This document shows, piece after piece, positions 1-12,600 of a DNA stretch of 64,000 bases. The stretch is from assembly GCA_035771175.1 (NCBI GenBank), contig CM069612.1:25526987-25590986 (forward strand), in the 5' to 3' direction. Origin of the DNA: Paratinospora sagittata (lineage: Eukaryota; Streptophyta; Magnoliopsida; Ranunculales; Menispermaceae). Numbering within the stretch: the first letter of the stretch is position 1; every line of letters starts with the position of its first letter. The translations under genes were made by a program, and so were the position numbers. Below the pieces are notes generated by a model that did not search any database, was not told the origin of the DNA, and worked only from the letters and a program-made list of their open reading frames with translations.

Positions 1-839
1 TTCTCTTCCTCTTCTTCTATTTTTTCTTTTTTCCTTTGTTTTACATCAATTGTTATGAGAGCTCAAGCTCAATCTTTCCTCACCTCTCATCTATTCTTCT
101 CTCTATTCTTCTCACTTTCTCTATCTCTCTTGCCTGCTCTCTCTATCTCCATGTCTCTTTAACCAACTCCCTTTTATCTTTCTTGCGCTCTCGATCTCTC
201 TTGTTCTCATAGTCTCTTTCACCCTTTCTCCTCTTTTTCTTTTAGAGAAAAAGAAACATGCCCACTCAATATTGGAGGATATCCAAGGCCGTTGCCAAAG
301 TATAGATGCCTTCCAATTGTCCCTAGACCGTTTACGTGAGGAATGACAAGCTTCATTGACATTTTACTCTTCTATATTGAATGATTTGAATAATTGATTG
401 CAAGCAAGGGGCATGACTGGGTACTATTTTTCTTGTGGAGGGAAGTTGAGACTGGGGGTGTGATCTCCATTGTGACACCCTCCATTGCATCCAACTTTCT
501 GTGTGTATAATCTATACCTAACTCTACCGAAGGGGACTTTGATAAGGTTTAATACTTAGCTTTATTCAATCGCTACTGCAAACATTTCAAATTAAAATAA
601 TTGATATATTTCTTTCCTTTCATTATTTATGGATCAGCTCCCTATGCATGTTCTCATAACCAATCATTTATAATTGGCCATATCATTGATATAAGTAAAA
701 CCTCTTTGACTGGTCCTTATGGTTGTTGAATTGAATGGAGAATGGTGACTTTTAGGATTCCCCAAGTCGCTTTACCTTGCTTTTGGCGGAATTCTAATCG
801 TGTTCTCTTGACACACCAAGTAACAACTTTTTGCTCATT
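1..839. other. intronic or intergenic DNA upstream of a LINE; no gene recognised
   Basis: No exon of the downstream VAL-like gene could be recognised here. The first 240 bases are a pyrimidine-rich CT/TTC tract. Around 255-345 one plus frame reads through a short stretch that could be a worn retrotransposon gag remnant, but it is too short and broken to assign. A (GT)n microsatellite at 843-859 adjoins the 3' end of the LINE. The left copy of the LINE target duplication is at 824-839. Confidence 0.4.
824..839. repeat. target-site duplication, left copy (LINE)
   Basis: A 16-bp sequence matching 4166-4181 with one C/T difference. It borders the 3' (low-coordinate) end of the minus-strand LINE. 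Confidence 0.8.
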
Positions 840-3800
840 TTTTGTGTGTGTGTGTGTGCAAAAACAAAAGATGTATATTAATTAGAATAAAATGTGTATA
901 AAAGTGTTGAAAGAGCACCAGGAGTGCTAATGAATCTCATTCTCAGCCCTCCCTCTAGTACAATCCTTGTCTAACCGACAACAAAACTTCCAATTAAAAA
1001 CTATGACTTGACAACAAACAGTTACTCCAATGCAAAAGCTAGCTAGATAATGATAATCCATTGCCCCAAGAGGACGCGTAAACCCAAGAGCTCGCCAATA
1101 GTCTGATACCATCCCAAAGATGATCGTTGTCCTTGTAAGAACTGTTGAAGACTCTATTATTACGTTCTAACCATAGAGACCATAGAGTTGCATACGAGGC
1201 GATTAAACCTACTCCCTTTCTGACCTTGATAGACTTGAGATGTGAGAGAATGATAATTCTTCAATGATATTTTGGGGAGCTCTATGTACCTATTACCTGA
1301 AAAGATAAACCACTTGTGCCATATTCTTTTGGCATATCTACAAGAAAAGAAAATGTGTTCCAAATATTCGCCATCATGCAGACAATAAAGGCAACAGTGT
1401 GGAGACAAGCAATAATTGGGTGCGTGTCTCTGTAGATTAATTTTCTTGCGGGCCAGTAACCAACCAAATATCCTAATCTTAGATGGAACTTGTACATGTC
1501 AAATATATTTTTGAAAGCAAAAAATAGGAAAAGAAGGAGAATCACTAAGAGTGTCAAAAAAGGATTTACCTGAAGTGATGAACATAGACCGAATGAATTA
1601 GGTCGCCAAAATAGATTGTTCGGGTTGTTGGACTAACTCAATGTCTCAAGTCTGTCCAAGAGAGAGGCAATCTCACTTTGTTCCATAGATCTTAAGGCCC
1701 TAGCAAAATGAGAATTCCATGATGGAGTAGGTGGTAAGGAAGGGGTTATGACAATGAAGGAAGTAATTGGCTGATTATGAGAGGATGAAAGTCAATAGAG
1801 GTGAGGAAACGATTTTGCCAATGTGGAGTTCCCCAACCATTTGTCTTCCCAAAAACGAAAGATGTGGTTGTCTCTGATCTTGAGACTCACTTGCATGAAG
1901 AATTGTGGGGCAAGTGAGGATATGAATTTCCATGGGCTCCTAAAAGTTGTTCTTCTAGCTCTACCCGAGCCTCCAAGTTGATCATGTGGGGAAATTATGC
2001 CATATTTGCTTCTGACCACTTGAGCCCACAAAAAATTATGTTCCTTGAAATATCTTCAAAGTCATTTACCGCACAATGCTGCATTCCTCAAACTTATGTT
2101 GCCAACACCGAGGCCCGTTTTTTTCATTGGTTTCTGAACTTCATTCCAACTTATCAAACTAACAAACTTGGCACCTGCTTTCCCACTCCAGAAGAAGGAT
2201 TTGAATTTCTTTTCCATTTGTTTGGCCACTCCCCTTTGGATTTTGAAGATAGATAAGTAATAGGAGGGCATCGCTGACAGCACCGTGCGAATAAGTGGCA
2301 GTCGCTCACCTTTGGAAAGGAAGGTGCGTTTCCATCCATCCAACCTCTTAGAGATTTTTGAGAGAACCGGTTCCCAAAAACCAGAAGATAGAGGATTTCT
2401 TCCCAAAGGGAGACCAAGATACCTCATCGGCCACACCACCACCGAACAACCCACCTTGTTAGCCATCCTTAGAATCATCCCGAACTCCATGTTAATGCCT
2501 ACTAGTTGACACTTAGCCTTGTTGACTTTCAATCCGGACATCGTGCTAAAGCAATTGAGTAAATGAATAACATTCAAAATATTTTCTTTCTCCCGTCTCA
2601 AAAAGAACGCGTCGTCAGTAAACTGCAAGTGTGAGATCTCCACCTTCTCTTTTCCTACTGAGAACCCATTTATCAAAGATGATTGTCTTGCCCTTGTCAT
2701 TAGTCTCCCCAAGCAGTTAGTCACTAATGTGAATAGAAACGGAGACAATGGGTCTACTTGTCTGAGCCCTCTCTCAGCTGCGAACTTTCCCCTTTGGTTT
2801 GCCGTTGATCACCACTGAATAAGTAACGGAGCTAACACATTCCATCATCCAGCGGACCCATCTCTTCCCAAAGCCTTTCATGTGCATGACAAACTCTAAG
2901 AATCCACATTCCACTGAATCATAGGCTTTAGCAAAATCAATTTTGAAAACCATCCCTCTTTCCGTTGTACTCGGTAATCCTCCAATGCTTCGTTGGCTAT
3001 GAACACTGCGTCCAAAATCTGACGCCCCTGAACAAAATCTGATTGAGTGTTCTCAACTGTTTTGTGGAGAACCGCTCTAAGTCTCAATGATAAGGTCTTA
3101 GAGATAATCTTATACAGGCTTGTGACCAAACTAATGGGTCGAAAATCCTTTAGGCACCATGATTGCGTCTTCTTCAGAATCAGACAAATGTATGTTTCGT
3201 TTGTCTGAATGTTAATCACCCCATTCTGATAAAACTCCCCGAAGACTCGTGATGTTGTCTTTTACCACATCCCATGGTTGTTGAAAGGATGCCATAGAAA
3301 ACCCATTCGGTCCCGATGCTTTGTTTCCATCACAACTGAAAACTGCAGCCCGTACTTCCTCCTCCTCAAAAGGTTGTTCAAGCATTTCTCTGTTCTCTGG
3401 GGTAATGACCTCCCAATCAAGGCCATCGATCCTCTATACACTGTTCCCCTGTGATGAGTGCACATTCTTAAAATAGGTGATGATCTCGTCTACCACCCCT
3501 TCTTTTGAATCAATCAAGTTTTCATCCTCCCTCTCGACCCTAACAATGGTGGCCTTATTCCGATGACTATTTAGGAGCTATGGAAATATCTAGAGTTCGC
3601 ATCCCCCTCCTTTAGCCATCTAATTTTGGCTCTTTGAAGGGTCGCCCTATCTTCTCTCATGCATAGCTCTGCCAAGTCAACTTTGTAGAGTTTTCTAAAG
3701 GAGTCTAGTTCTTCTGACCACCCTGCCTCTTCCTCCATCTTGTCTAGACTACCAATTTTGACCTCAAATCTCCTTCTTCTTCTGAAGAATGGAACCAAAA

Positions 3801-4165
3801 ACCTCCCTATCCCATGATTTTACTAAATCTTTCAACTTCTTTAGCTTAACCATGAAACTGTGGTCCTCCCTACCATGCCCCGTGATCGACTGCCACTGTA
3901 GTTTTGAATTGCTCGAGAAGTCCCTATGTGTGAGCCATGTATTCTCAAACTTGAATGGCAATGGTCCCCATTTTGCCTCCCTCGTGTCAAGCAAGATAGG
4001 CTTGTGATTTGACGTTAACCTAGCCAAAGCTTCTTGTTTATGATATGGGAATATCTTTTCCTGGTCACCTGAGAAAAGATATCGGTCTAGGTGACAATAG
4101 ATAGGAACAAATCTTAGGTTAGACCAGGTGAAATTGGCGTTACAAAATGGGGGATCCTTCAAACC
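840..4165 (-). mobile_element. 5'-truncated L1-like LINE retrotransposon, degenerate
   Basis: Minus-strand fragments of a plant L1-type second ORF run in order: the end of an APE endonuclease with its TWSNLR and RLTSNHKPILLD-like blocks (about 4165-3764), a linker (3798-3571), the reverse transcriptase N-terminal half with DFRPISL and QGRQILD (3219-2896), the RT palm with an FTDD box in place of the usual FADD (2748-2062, box near 2625), and a zf-RVT C-terminal Cys/His region (1408-1160). Several stops and frame changes separate them, so it is dead. The flanks carry a 16-bp direct repeat with one mismatch, CAACTTTTTGYTCATT, at 824-839 and 4166-4181, as expected for target-primed insertion. 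Truncation inside the endonuclease is typical of LINEs. The element lies in the intron before the CW exon of the VAL-like gene, in antisense orientation. Confidence 0.9.
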
Positions 4166-4181
4166 CAACTTTTTGTTCATT
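4166..4181. repeat. target-site duplication, right copy (LINE)
   Basis: Matches 824-839 at 15 of 16 positions and marks the 5' truncation point of the LINE. Confidence 0.8.
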
Positions 4182-4500
4182 GTTGTTCCAACTCACATCG
4201 TAAGTGATTAGTGTTGAAGCATTAAGATTTTCTTGGTAGTCTTGTTTGCTGAATATTACATTGACATTGATCACTTGCTTGCTTATCATTGTCAGAATTC
4301 AACTCTCTTTTGTTGGTTCATGTCATATTTCTCTAATTGCAAACATTGTAACAAGCAAGCAGACCTATTTTTTCTTTTTCTAATGAACAAAATTATTTTG
4401 CTACCTGGTGCTTGTCTTCAGTTTTGTTTGTACTCTCTTCACACAGATTTACCAAACATATGTATTTACTGAGAATTTTGATGTTTGTTTCATGTGTTAG

Positions 4501-7500
4501 TGAGAAGGTTCAGTGGGTTCAGTGTGAAGACTGTTCCAAGTGGCGCAAACTGCCTGTTGATGCACTTCTTCCTTCTAGATGGATTTGTTCTGACAACAAG
4601 TGGGATCCAAAGAGGTGAGAGTGGTGTCAAACTTTCTTGTTTTAAAAAAAGATCTCACCCTGTTATCCACAATGTCTTCTCCTCCTTTAATGCATCTTTG
4701 GATGCTGCTACTGCTCATCTTTGCCTTGCTTGGAACACTTCATTTTCTATTTGCTGAATTTATCTTCATATGAAGTGAGGAATTGCAACAACTGCCTGAC
4801 TTTCTACTGTAAAAAAACCATCTCATCTTCTCCACTTCCAATGCCTGATGCTGTTGCACCTCTGTTTTTGGCCAATCCTGGAACAACTACTATTGCGTAC
4901 TCTCCTTGTTGATATTCTGGATAAACGTAGAATCATTTTAAACAATTGTTTTATTGGTTATCCTACGTTTAAAATTATCTCTGATGGGGGTGTTAAGAAC
5001 CCCTTATTTCGATCAATTTCTCTGATTACACTAACGTTAGTTACTCAAGGCATTTGAAGCAGATGAGAACATGTAAGGAAGAAACCTTATTTTTATTCAT
5101 AGATAGAGTGAAGAAACCATGCAAGCACTAGTAATTGTTTAATTGTTAGTTACACAAGGCATTTAAAAAAGATGAGAACATGTTGGTACCTCCTATACTT
5201 TGAAGAATTTTTTCATTTCTTTTTAATTTCTTGAATGCTTATAACTTTGTGGTATTCCAGTCCTGCCATCCTGGTTAAATGTGTCCTTTGTAAAGCTCTT
5301 GGAAAGTTCTGTTTGATGATTTTCAATTATTAGCTTCTTTTTTTTTCTTCATAAACTGATATTAATTAGTGGCTATATTTCTACTGACATTTTCCAAATT
5401 CATTAATTTGGCGTTAATGATATTCAAAACAGTGATGTTGCTGTTCTTAATGACTTTCCTTTTTGTAATTTTTTGCTAGAAGATTGTCTTCAGCTATTAT
5501 TTACATACATAATGTAAAGAATGATATCAATTAGGCTGCCAATACATTGTGATGTTGTTTAAGTATAGACATAGATTTGATGCACATCATGAGGGCCTTA
5601 ACTTTATTACAGTTCTTATTCCCCTTTGACATTTGTCTGAAGAATGTTAATTGGGAAAGGTGGTATTGCTACTTGTGTGACCACTTCCAATATAGTTGTA
5701 CACCAAAATTGTGGTAAGCGGTGTGCTAGTTCTTCTATATATATTTTCATTTTATTAGCCTTCTTTTCCTGTTCATTGATATTTCCTAGCCTTTTCCCTG
5801 ATATTGGAGTTTTTTATGATTGCTGATACCTGGCTGTAGTGCCAATGCCTAAATCATGTTAGTATAATGCTGGTGGCGATGATGGATAGGGGTGGTTATG
5901 AAGTGGCGCTGTGGCAGCATTTATGAGGGACATTTGCTTCTAGCCAAAAAAATGGGAGCACCATTTCTCTATTATGCTGTGGTTTCCCTCTTTATCATTG
6001 GACACCACCAACCGGCGATAGTTTCTGTAGGACCTCTGATATGAGAATGCTATTTGTGCTCTCTGTTTTGCTTTATCCGTGTCCAGCTTCTGTCTGTCTC
6101 TCTCTCCTTCTCTCTCTCCCTCTCTCTATGTGTGTGCTCGTGTGTGTGTGTGTGTGTGTGTCTCCCTTTTTTCTTTTACAGTTGGTTTTGGTAACCTAGA
6201 TGTTTCAGGAGAGTAAAAGCTGGTCACCTTCAGGTGAAGTCTTTTTTTGTCAAAAACATTGGTATGGTATTGTTGATGTAGTAAAAGGGTCTGGAATGAA
6301 GGTCCTTTTCCTGAGGGTTTTTTCTATCTTTTCTTTGTATGAAAAGATGGTTCTGGAAAGCTAACTTTAAGTGACTTGGAGGATAAACCTAGCATATCTT
6401 TGTGCCTGGTGGTTTATTGGTTCTAAGTGCAATTCAGTATATCAACAAAGTTGGCTTACAGGAATATAGTAGGAAATCTTCTGGATTCTTAAATGTAAGA
6501 AATTGAATAAATCTTAAATACTACTAGCATGCATTGGAGAAGTTTGAGTTTTAATCAATTGATGTATTTAATATTTATCCCTTGTCCATTAAGTTCCCCA
6601 TGAAATTTGTTAGTTTCTACTTTTTCTAGTGCTCTCTTTATCAAGTTTCTATCACTACTTGGCTGCGTGAAGTGATTAAATGGTCCACACTACTTGCTAT
6701 ATTTATATGGTCCAGATGGAATTTCCTCTTTTCCGTTTTCATGTTGTGGAATGTATACATTATAGGAATAAATCTGAAATTGTTTGTGGCTTTGTGCTTT
6801 TTGTTGACATCATTGACTCAAACAGTTCCTCAAGTACAAGTTTTTGGCTCTATTTATTTATTTGGTGTTCTTTATGCAACAAGGTCTTCATGCTCATCAG
6901 ACCAAGAAATAACGACAGAACAAGTTGAAAATCTGCTCTCATCTAGTAATGCTGGTATGTAAACTTAACCATGACTTAAGAGTTTTTTCTTGTTTGACTC
7001 AACCATTCCATTTTGTGGAATGTCTATTCCATATCTGGTATGCTATTAACTTTTATGGCAGGATTCTTCCTGTACAGAATAAAGTAATTTGAGTATGAAA
7101 TCATCGAAAATAGCAGAATACCAATTCACGGCTTTCTCTGATTGTTACCTCATAGATGCTTCCAAGAAAATGAAGTCTGCCCGAAAGGATTCTGTTGAAG
7201 TTGAACCATCAGATGGCCTCGACACACTTGCTGATCTTGCAATCATGGGAGAAAGTAAGGTTTCAACTTCTTCAGCACAGCCCACCACCAGGCACCCTCG
7301 CCATCGCCCTGGGTGTACATGCATTGTATGCATCCAACCTCCAAGTGGCAAGGGCCCCAAGCACAGGGAGACATGCACTTGCAATGTCTGTTTGACTGTG
7401 AAGCGCCGGTTTCGAACCCTCATGGAGCGGCGTGGGAAGAGGCAGCCGGAAAAGGATGCTGAGAACTCTCAGAAAAAACATCATCATCAGCAGCAGCAGC

Positions 7501-7937
7501 CTGAAAAGCTGGAGCCAGAGGATGATCTAACAATTAGCAGTAATACAAGCAGCAACATGATACCGAAAATAGAGGCCAATGGGACCACAGCCGAAGATGA
7601 TTACAACAGGAAGAAACAACTCTCACCTTTTAAAGGCCAGATAGACCTGAACATCCAGCCGGAGCGAGAAGATGAGCCATCTCCGGTGGCAGATCCAGGC
7701 AACATGATGAGGCTGCTGCGAGATGCCACCGACCTCTATCTCAAGCAGCAGCGGCTGGCAACTTCCGCCGGTGATAGAGACTTGAAGGTTGACAAGGTAG
7801 AGTTAAGTGGAGCTGTGCCTGGAGAAAACAACCATGAAACTGTGCTTCCTCGTGACGGGGATAAAGTAGAAGTGGAATTGGATCGCCCTGTAGCTCTATC
7901 CATGTCTGTATCAGCTTCTACGTCAGCTACAGGATAG
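4501..7937 (+). CDS. VAL/HSI2-like B3-family transcriptional repressor, 3' part (three exons)
   Basis: Exons: 4501-4614, 6884-6954, 7156-7937 (stop TAG). The first two encode a complete CW zinc finger: W-x2-C-x2-C-x-KWRKLP, then P-x2-W-x-C-x2-N-x-WD and the fourth Cys after the splice; CW domains of this family read histone H3K4 methylation. The last exon holds a Cys-rich block with paired CTC-x-VC and CTCNVC motifs followed by a basic FRTLMERRGKRQ stretch, His/Gln repeats, and DLNIQP, an EAR motif of the DLNxxP type linked to TOPLESS-type corepression. This domain order is that of VAL1/VAL2 (HSI2/HSL1), nuclear repressors of the seed-maturation programme that recruit Polycomb. The N-terminal PHD-like and B3 domains must lie upstream of the window or in exons I could not see. 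All splice phases agree (DPK-R-SSC; NA-D-ASK). Which of the VAL paralogues it is cannot be decided. Confidence 0.9.
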
Positions 7938-8940
7938 AGCCGTGGACCTCATTCGTGCAGTTCTATAGCATTGTACATCACAAAGGCATCACTGTGAGAC
8001 AGCGGACACTGCGTGCCTTTCCCTGCGAGGCCCCTAGCCTGCCATGTAAGCCGACGGCATATCTTTGTATATAAAGAAAAGAGGTAGGAGTTCAGGTAGG
8101 TAAAAATGCTTTTTTTTTTTTTTTTTTTTTTCGCTTTCTATGGTAATCATCAATGTAATTATCATCCTCTGAAATACACAGGATGGGTTGTTGGGGAAAG
8201 CCTTATGTTATACTGAATGATGATCTGGCTGTTCTCAAGGGGGAAAAATGATGCATTTTCTCTAGCCTAGTCTCTGTGGATTGTTTATGTATACGTACAA
8301 AGTTCTCAAGTTCTCATTTCAGCTTTTTTAATAGCCGTTTACATATTAATGTCATTAACCAACATCAGAAAGCATGCATACGTGGAGAATTTGATAAAGT
8401 AGCTTTGGATAATGAGAATGGATAAAAGAACTGTTTTGATTGATAATTCTATTTATAAATTGTGTAATTTTAAATATTAATATTATTATTTTTAGTAAAT
8501 GTGATTTGAGCTAATTTTCCAAACTTGCGAGAATGTGTTGGATAATTATCAAAAATTATAATTTATCTAAATGAATATAATTTACCCTTGAATTATGCTT
8601 TTTTTATCATTAATACAAAAAAAAAAAAGGATTAATAGAGTTATAATTTTCGATTTAGAAAGGCCAAGACTTCCTTAAACGGTAAACTAACTTTCGTGGA
8701 TCTTAAATCCACCATAAGAATCTGACGACAAAAAAGTGTTCCATCCGAAGATTGATATTCTACCACGTCACGAATCTGTTGATTTTTCAGACAAACAATT
8801 CATTAAAGACAAACGAATGTTGCATAAATTATTACTGTTCCGCAGAGGAGAATTTTAGAGAAACGTAAGGTTTGTGTTCTTCGATTCAATCTCACGAACG
8901 CTCTTGTTTGAGATTTCTGGGAACTAAAATTTGAACAGAG
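7938..8940 (+). other. VAL-like 3' UTR and intergenic/promoter region of CCDA
   Basis: The VAL-like stop is followed by an untranslated region with a T tract at about 8110-8131 and an AT-rich stretch (8450-8640). The 5' leader of CCDA precedes the ATG at 8941. No ORF of interest is present. The polyadenylation and transcription start sites cannot be fixed by eye. Confidence 0.5.
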
Positions 8941-9612
8941 ATGTGTTCGGTTGTGAGCGGTGTTGGTGCTCTCAATCTCAATCCACGCACAAGTACTTCA
9001 AGCTACAAGCATAATCATCATCACAGGTTTAGCTATGGTGAGGTTCTAGCTTTCTTCTCTCACTTCTCTCTCTCTCGCTCTCTCTCTGTTACGATTTTGA
9101 GCTTCTTGTGATTCTTAATTTTGTATCTATAATTTCTTGAAAGCAATATAAGCAAAAACCTATTGTTCTGGTTGTTTCACTGTTAATTTGTTGGGAAATT
9201 GGGTGAACAAGGGCAAAGACTTTGGTTATTGAATGGAAATGGTTCTGTTTGAGCTTGACGGATTTGAACGAGGATGTGGGAGTAAATGCACTCACTTCAT
9301 GGGCTTTTTGGTTTTGTTGTGATTGTCAGAGTGGTTACTCCTGGTTATTGCATGAAATCTAATGAGTAGAAAATATAGGAGAATGCTTGTTGGATTGCAC
9401 CTTTGTTGTTCACACAGTGGCTTTTGAATTGTCTTATCCAATCAAGCAAGTTACTGAGTGGTTCTAAGTCATAGTGTTGTACTGTTTGGATCGATTTTCT
9501 TTTCCCTGATTTTTTGTTTGTTTTCTCTTATGGCCGAACTTCTAAATAGGTTAATTAGATGAGAAGAAGTATTAGTATTTTGATCCCTATTAGGACATGA
9601 AATCTTCTTCTA

Positions 9613-9675
<63 letters not shown>

Positions 9676-12600
9676 GGTTCAAACAATGAGGAGGGTGACA
9701 TGTCAACTTGCACAAATTTGCTTACTCAGGCTAGTTAGAGGCAGAACATCCACAATAAGCCTTGAGAATTCTTAAGAAATTAACCTTGTGGCCTTCCTGG
9801 AGACTTGAATTCTAATTTGGTGAACAACACGGGGAACAGAATCGCATGCCAACTAGGCTTTGATCAAAAAGAGAAAAATATGCATTGGACATGTCGAATT
9901 GAATAGGCTGGTACCCCAAGTCCTAGGTAATTTTTTTTTTTTCAATTATAATTTGAGGGTATTTGGGCCTCTTGATGCACCCATCTAGTCCATTAAAATG
10001 TGTGAAAATCTCCCTATCCCCAATATTGGCAACTCTATATATAGGAGTTGTCCTCTTGGGATGATTCAAATTTAAAACTCCTACTTTTTTATGCGGGTTC
10101 TTAACCGTCACACCATCCTCAAGTTGGTTTGGAACATTTTTTGGATCAAAGAGTATCATTCTTCTAAATAATATGCTTTCTTACTTCTATTGTTCTTGAA
10201 TTTACTTGAAACCATTAGGTTGCTTAATTTTCTGGTGGAAGTTATAGGTTGAGGATCAAGAGGTGGCTTCTTAGATTGTTGTTTTGTGTTTTCTTTTGGA
10301 TCAGTAGATACTGTATTATTGTGCTTAAGTTACGTCTAGCCGACGAAAGAAATTTATATTGTATGATTTATGGAGTCTGAACTTTCTTTTTCATGATGCT
10401 ACTGACTTTTGATATCTTTATCTTAGTGTATGCAAGTTCATATAATTCATATAGATGTATGGTTCTTCTTGCAACCTAATGCAAATAGGTTCTTTGTTTG
10501 TACTTGTACTGGAATATCAAAAGCAGCTATCAAGATGCTCAAGAGGTCTTCCATGGATGTGGATGTTAGAAGAGATATAACTACGACGTCTAAGCTCAAT
10601 AAAAGTGGCAATTTTCATGTCAATGCTTTGGTTAGTCTCATTCCAGGTATCAAATATCTACCTCATTTTCTTCTTTTACTTTTCATTTTTCATTTTTTCT
10701 TTTCCACAATAGTTATTGTTAAAGAAAACTTCGATTTGTTTAAGTTTCTTGCATATAGTATTTGTGATAATACTTCTTTGTGTTTGTGCGTGTCTACGTG
10801 GAAGGTTATGTTGTCCATTTATATACGAGATATGTTAGATGTTCTCAACTGTGTGATATAATTCAATCAATCCATGTAGTTTGGAAAAAGATTTGTTGAG
10901 TTGAATTGAGGAGTTCTCAACCATTTGATAGGTTCAAATATCCATGTACTTGGGCACTAATGTAGTAGTGTACCATGTGTATCTTGTATTACATTGCTTT
11001 TAAATGCTAATAAAACGAGGCAAAGACATCACTTGCCACAACTTGCAGGTGTTGCACTCAATATGCAAGATTATAGGCCTAACAATCATCCATTTTTCAT
11101 GAGCGCTATAATATCCCTATGCATAAATTAGTGCTCATTGAAATAAGAGAAAAATAGGATACTTAAAGAACATGAGAAAGAATAAAAAGAAAAAAGGAGA
11201 GAAGGTCCAATTAGTCACTAATGCATAGTTTCCTTTTGAAAGTTTAACTTCCAACTTTCTAGCTTTTAGTCTCTTGAGCAAAATAACTGTAAAAGTGTAG
11301 AACAATTAAATTAATCGAAAGCTGCCACCAAAGTTGAAGTAGCAAATGATTAGTAGGCATGGAAACATAATTGTTAGGTAAGGAAGACATTTATGCTAAA
11401 TACAAGTTGTAGAAAGAACTTACTCCCAAAATGTGCAATATTTCCCAAGCATTCAAATGGTGGGTTTTTTTTTTCTAAAGGGTGTGAGCCGTGTGATAGT
11501 TCTTTGGAATTCTTGGGGATTACTTTCCTCTGCTGTTTTTTTTTTTTTTTTTTGGAGAATAAACAAACAGGAGCACCAGTAGTGCTCCTGGTGTTGGCTT
11601 CTGGAATTGGCCTTTCTTTGAACTGCTACAGTATTTTGGTGTTTTCATAGGGCAATTGATTGTTGTAGAAGATCCATATTTCTTTTTTGTCTTCTAGTTA
11701 TTTGTTGTGTCCATATAGATGCTCGAATACGAGCTGTTAACTATAAGCCTTCTGATTGCGATGGTTGCAGTGGTAGATTTGGTTGCAACTGATACAGCAA
11801 AGGCCCTGCCAATAAAAAGTATAATGGTAAGCGCATTTTCTTCCTCAAGTAGTTTTAATAATGTTTGTTATATATATTTTCCATTGTTTTATATCAGCCA
11901 GTATTCTGTCAAGTAAAAGTTTTAGTCCTAATGAAAAGAGAAAAAAAAAAAAAAAAAAACCTACACACGTTTATATCTCTATATTATGGGCATACAGGGT
12001 GCCCAGAATGAAAAAAATGACTAATTTTTTAATCATGTGTGATCTTTTGTGTTCCATGTAATGTACTTCATGAGCTAGCTTTCCATGACCAGGCTAAGGT
12101 TGAGCCTATTGATATCATGAGCATTTCATTTGGTAGGTTTTAGTCGTCTCTCCCGGTTTGTTATGCCCCGTTGCCCACTCGCTTGTACTTAATTATTCAT
12201 ACTTTGCGTGATTGGCCTATATTTAGCAAAGCATACCACTAATCTATCATGCATGCTAGTTTTCATTACTGAATGTCTCAGGAGCTGTTCCTATTTTTCT
12301 TCTAGTCAGGAGGGAGCAGCGTCTGTTACCAGTTTGGCAGATTTAAGCCTTGGTGATTGGTTTGGAGGTTTCTTATATTCAGCTGGGCAGCAGGCTAATG
12401 AAGCTGTTCAGGATCAATTGTCAGCTTTGAGTTTTGCTAGGTTCAACCCTATGTGAATCTTGATTTATTTCTATTGCTGGAAGTGCTGGTAGCTAACAAT
12501 TTCGATATGTACTTTGATGGATTTTTCTCAGCTTAGCAGTTATTTTTGGGGCAGGACTTGTTACAAGTTTATCTCCTTGTACATTAAGTGTTTTACCATT

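Noticed and set aside
2154..2417. Separate ORFs overlapping the LINE reverse transcriptase
   Set aside because: Frame-shadows of the LINE; the RT palm frame carries the family motifs.
7145..7487. Two minus-strand ORFs and one alternative plus ORF in the VAL-like last exon
   Set aside because: They are shadows of the GC-richer Cys-rich and His/Gln coding stretch.
10430..10861. 143-codon plus-strand ORF as a separate gene
   Set aside because: Only 10455-10646 fits as exon 2 of CCDA. The rest runs into intron sequence beyond a GT donor.
12092..12132. Possible extra CCDA exon between exons 3 and 4 (CCAG acceptor, TTTG/GTAGG donor)
   Set aside because: It would shift the frame of exon 4 and introduce a stop; exons 3 and 4 join directly in phase.
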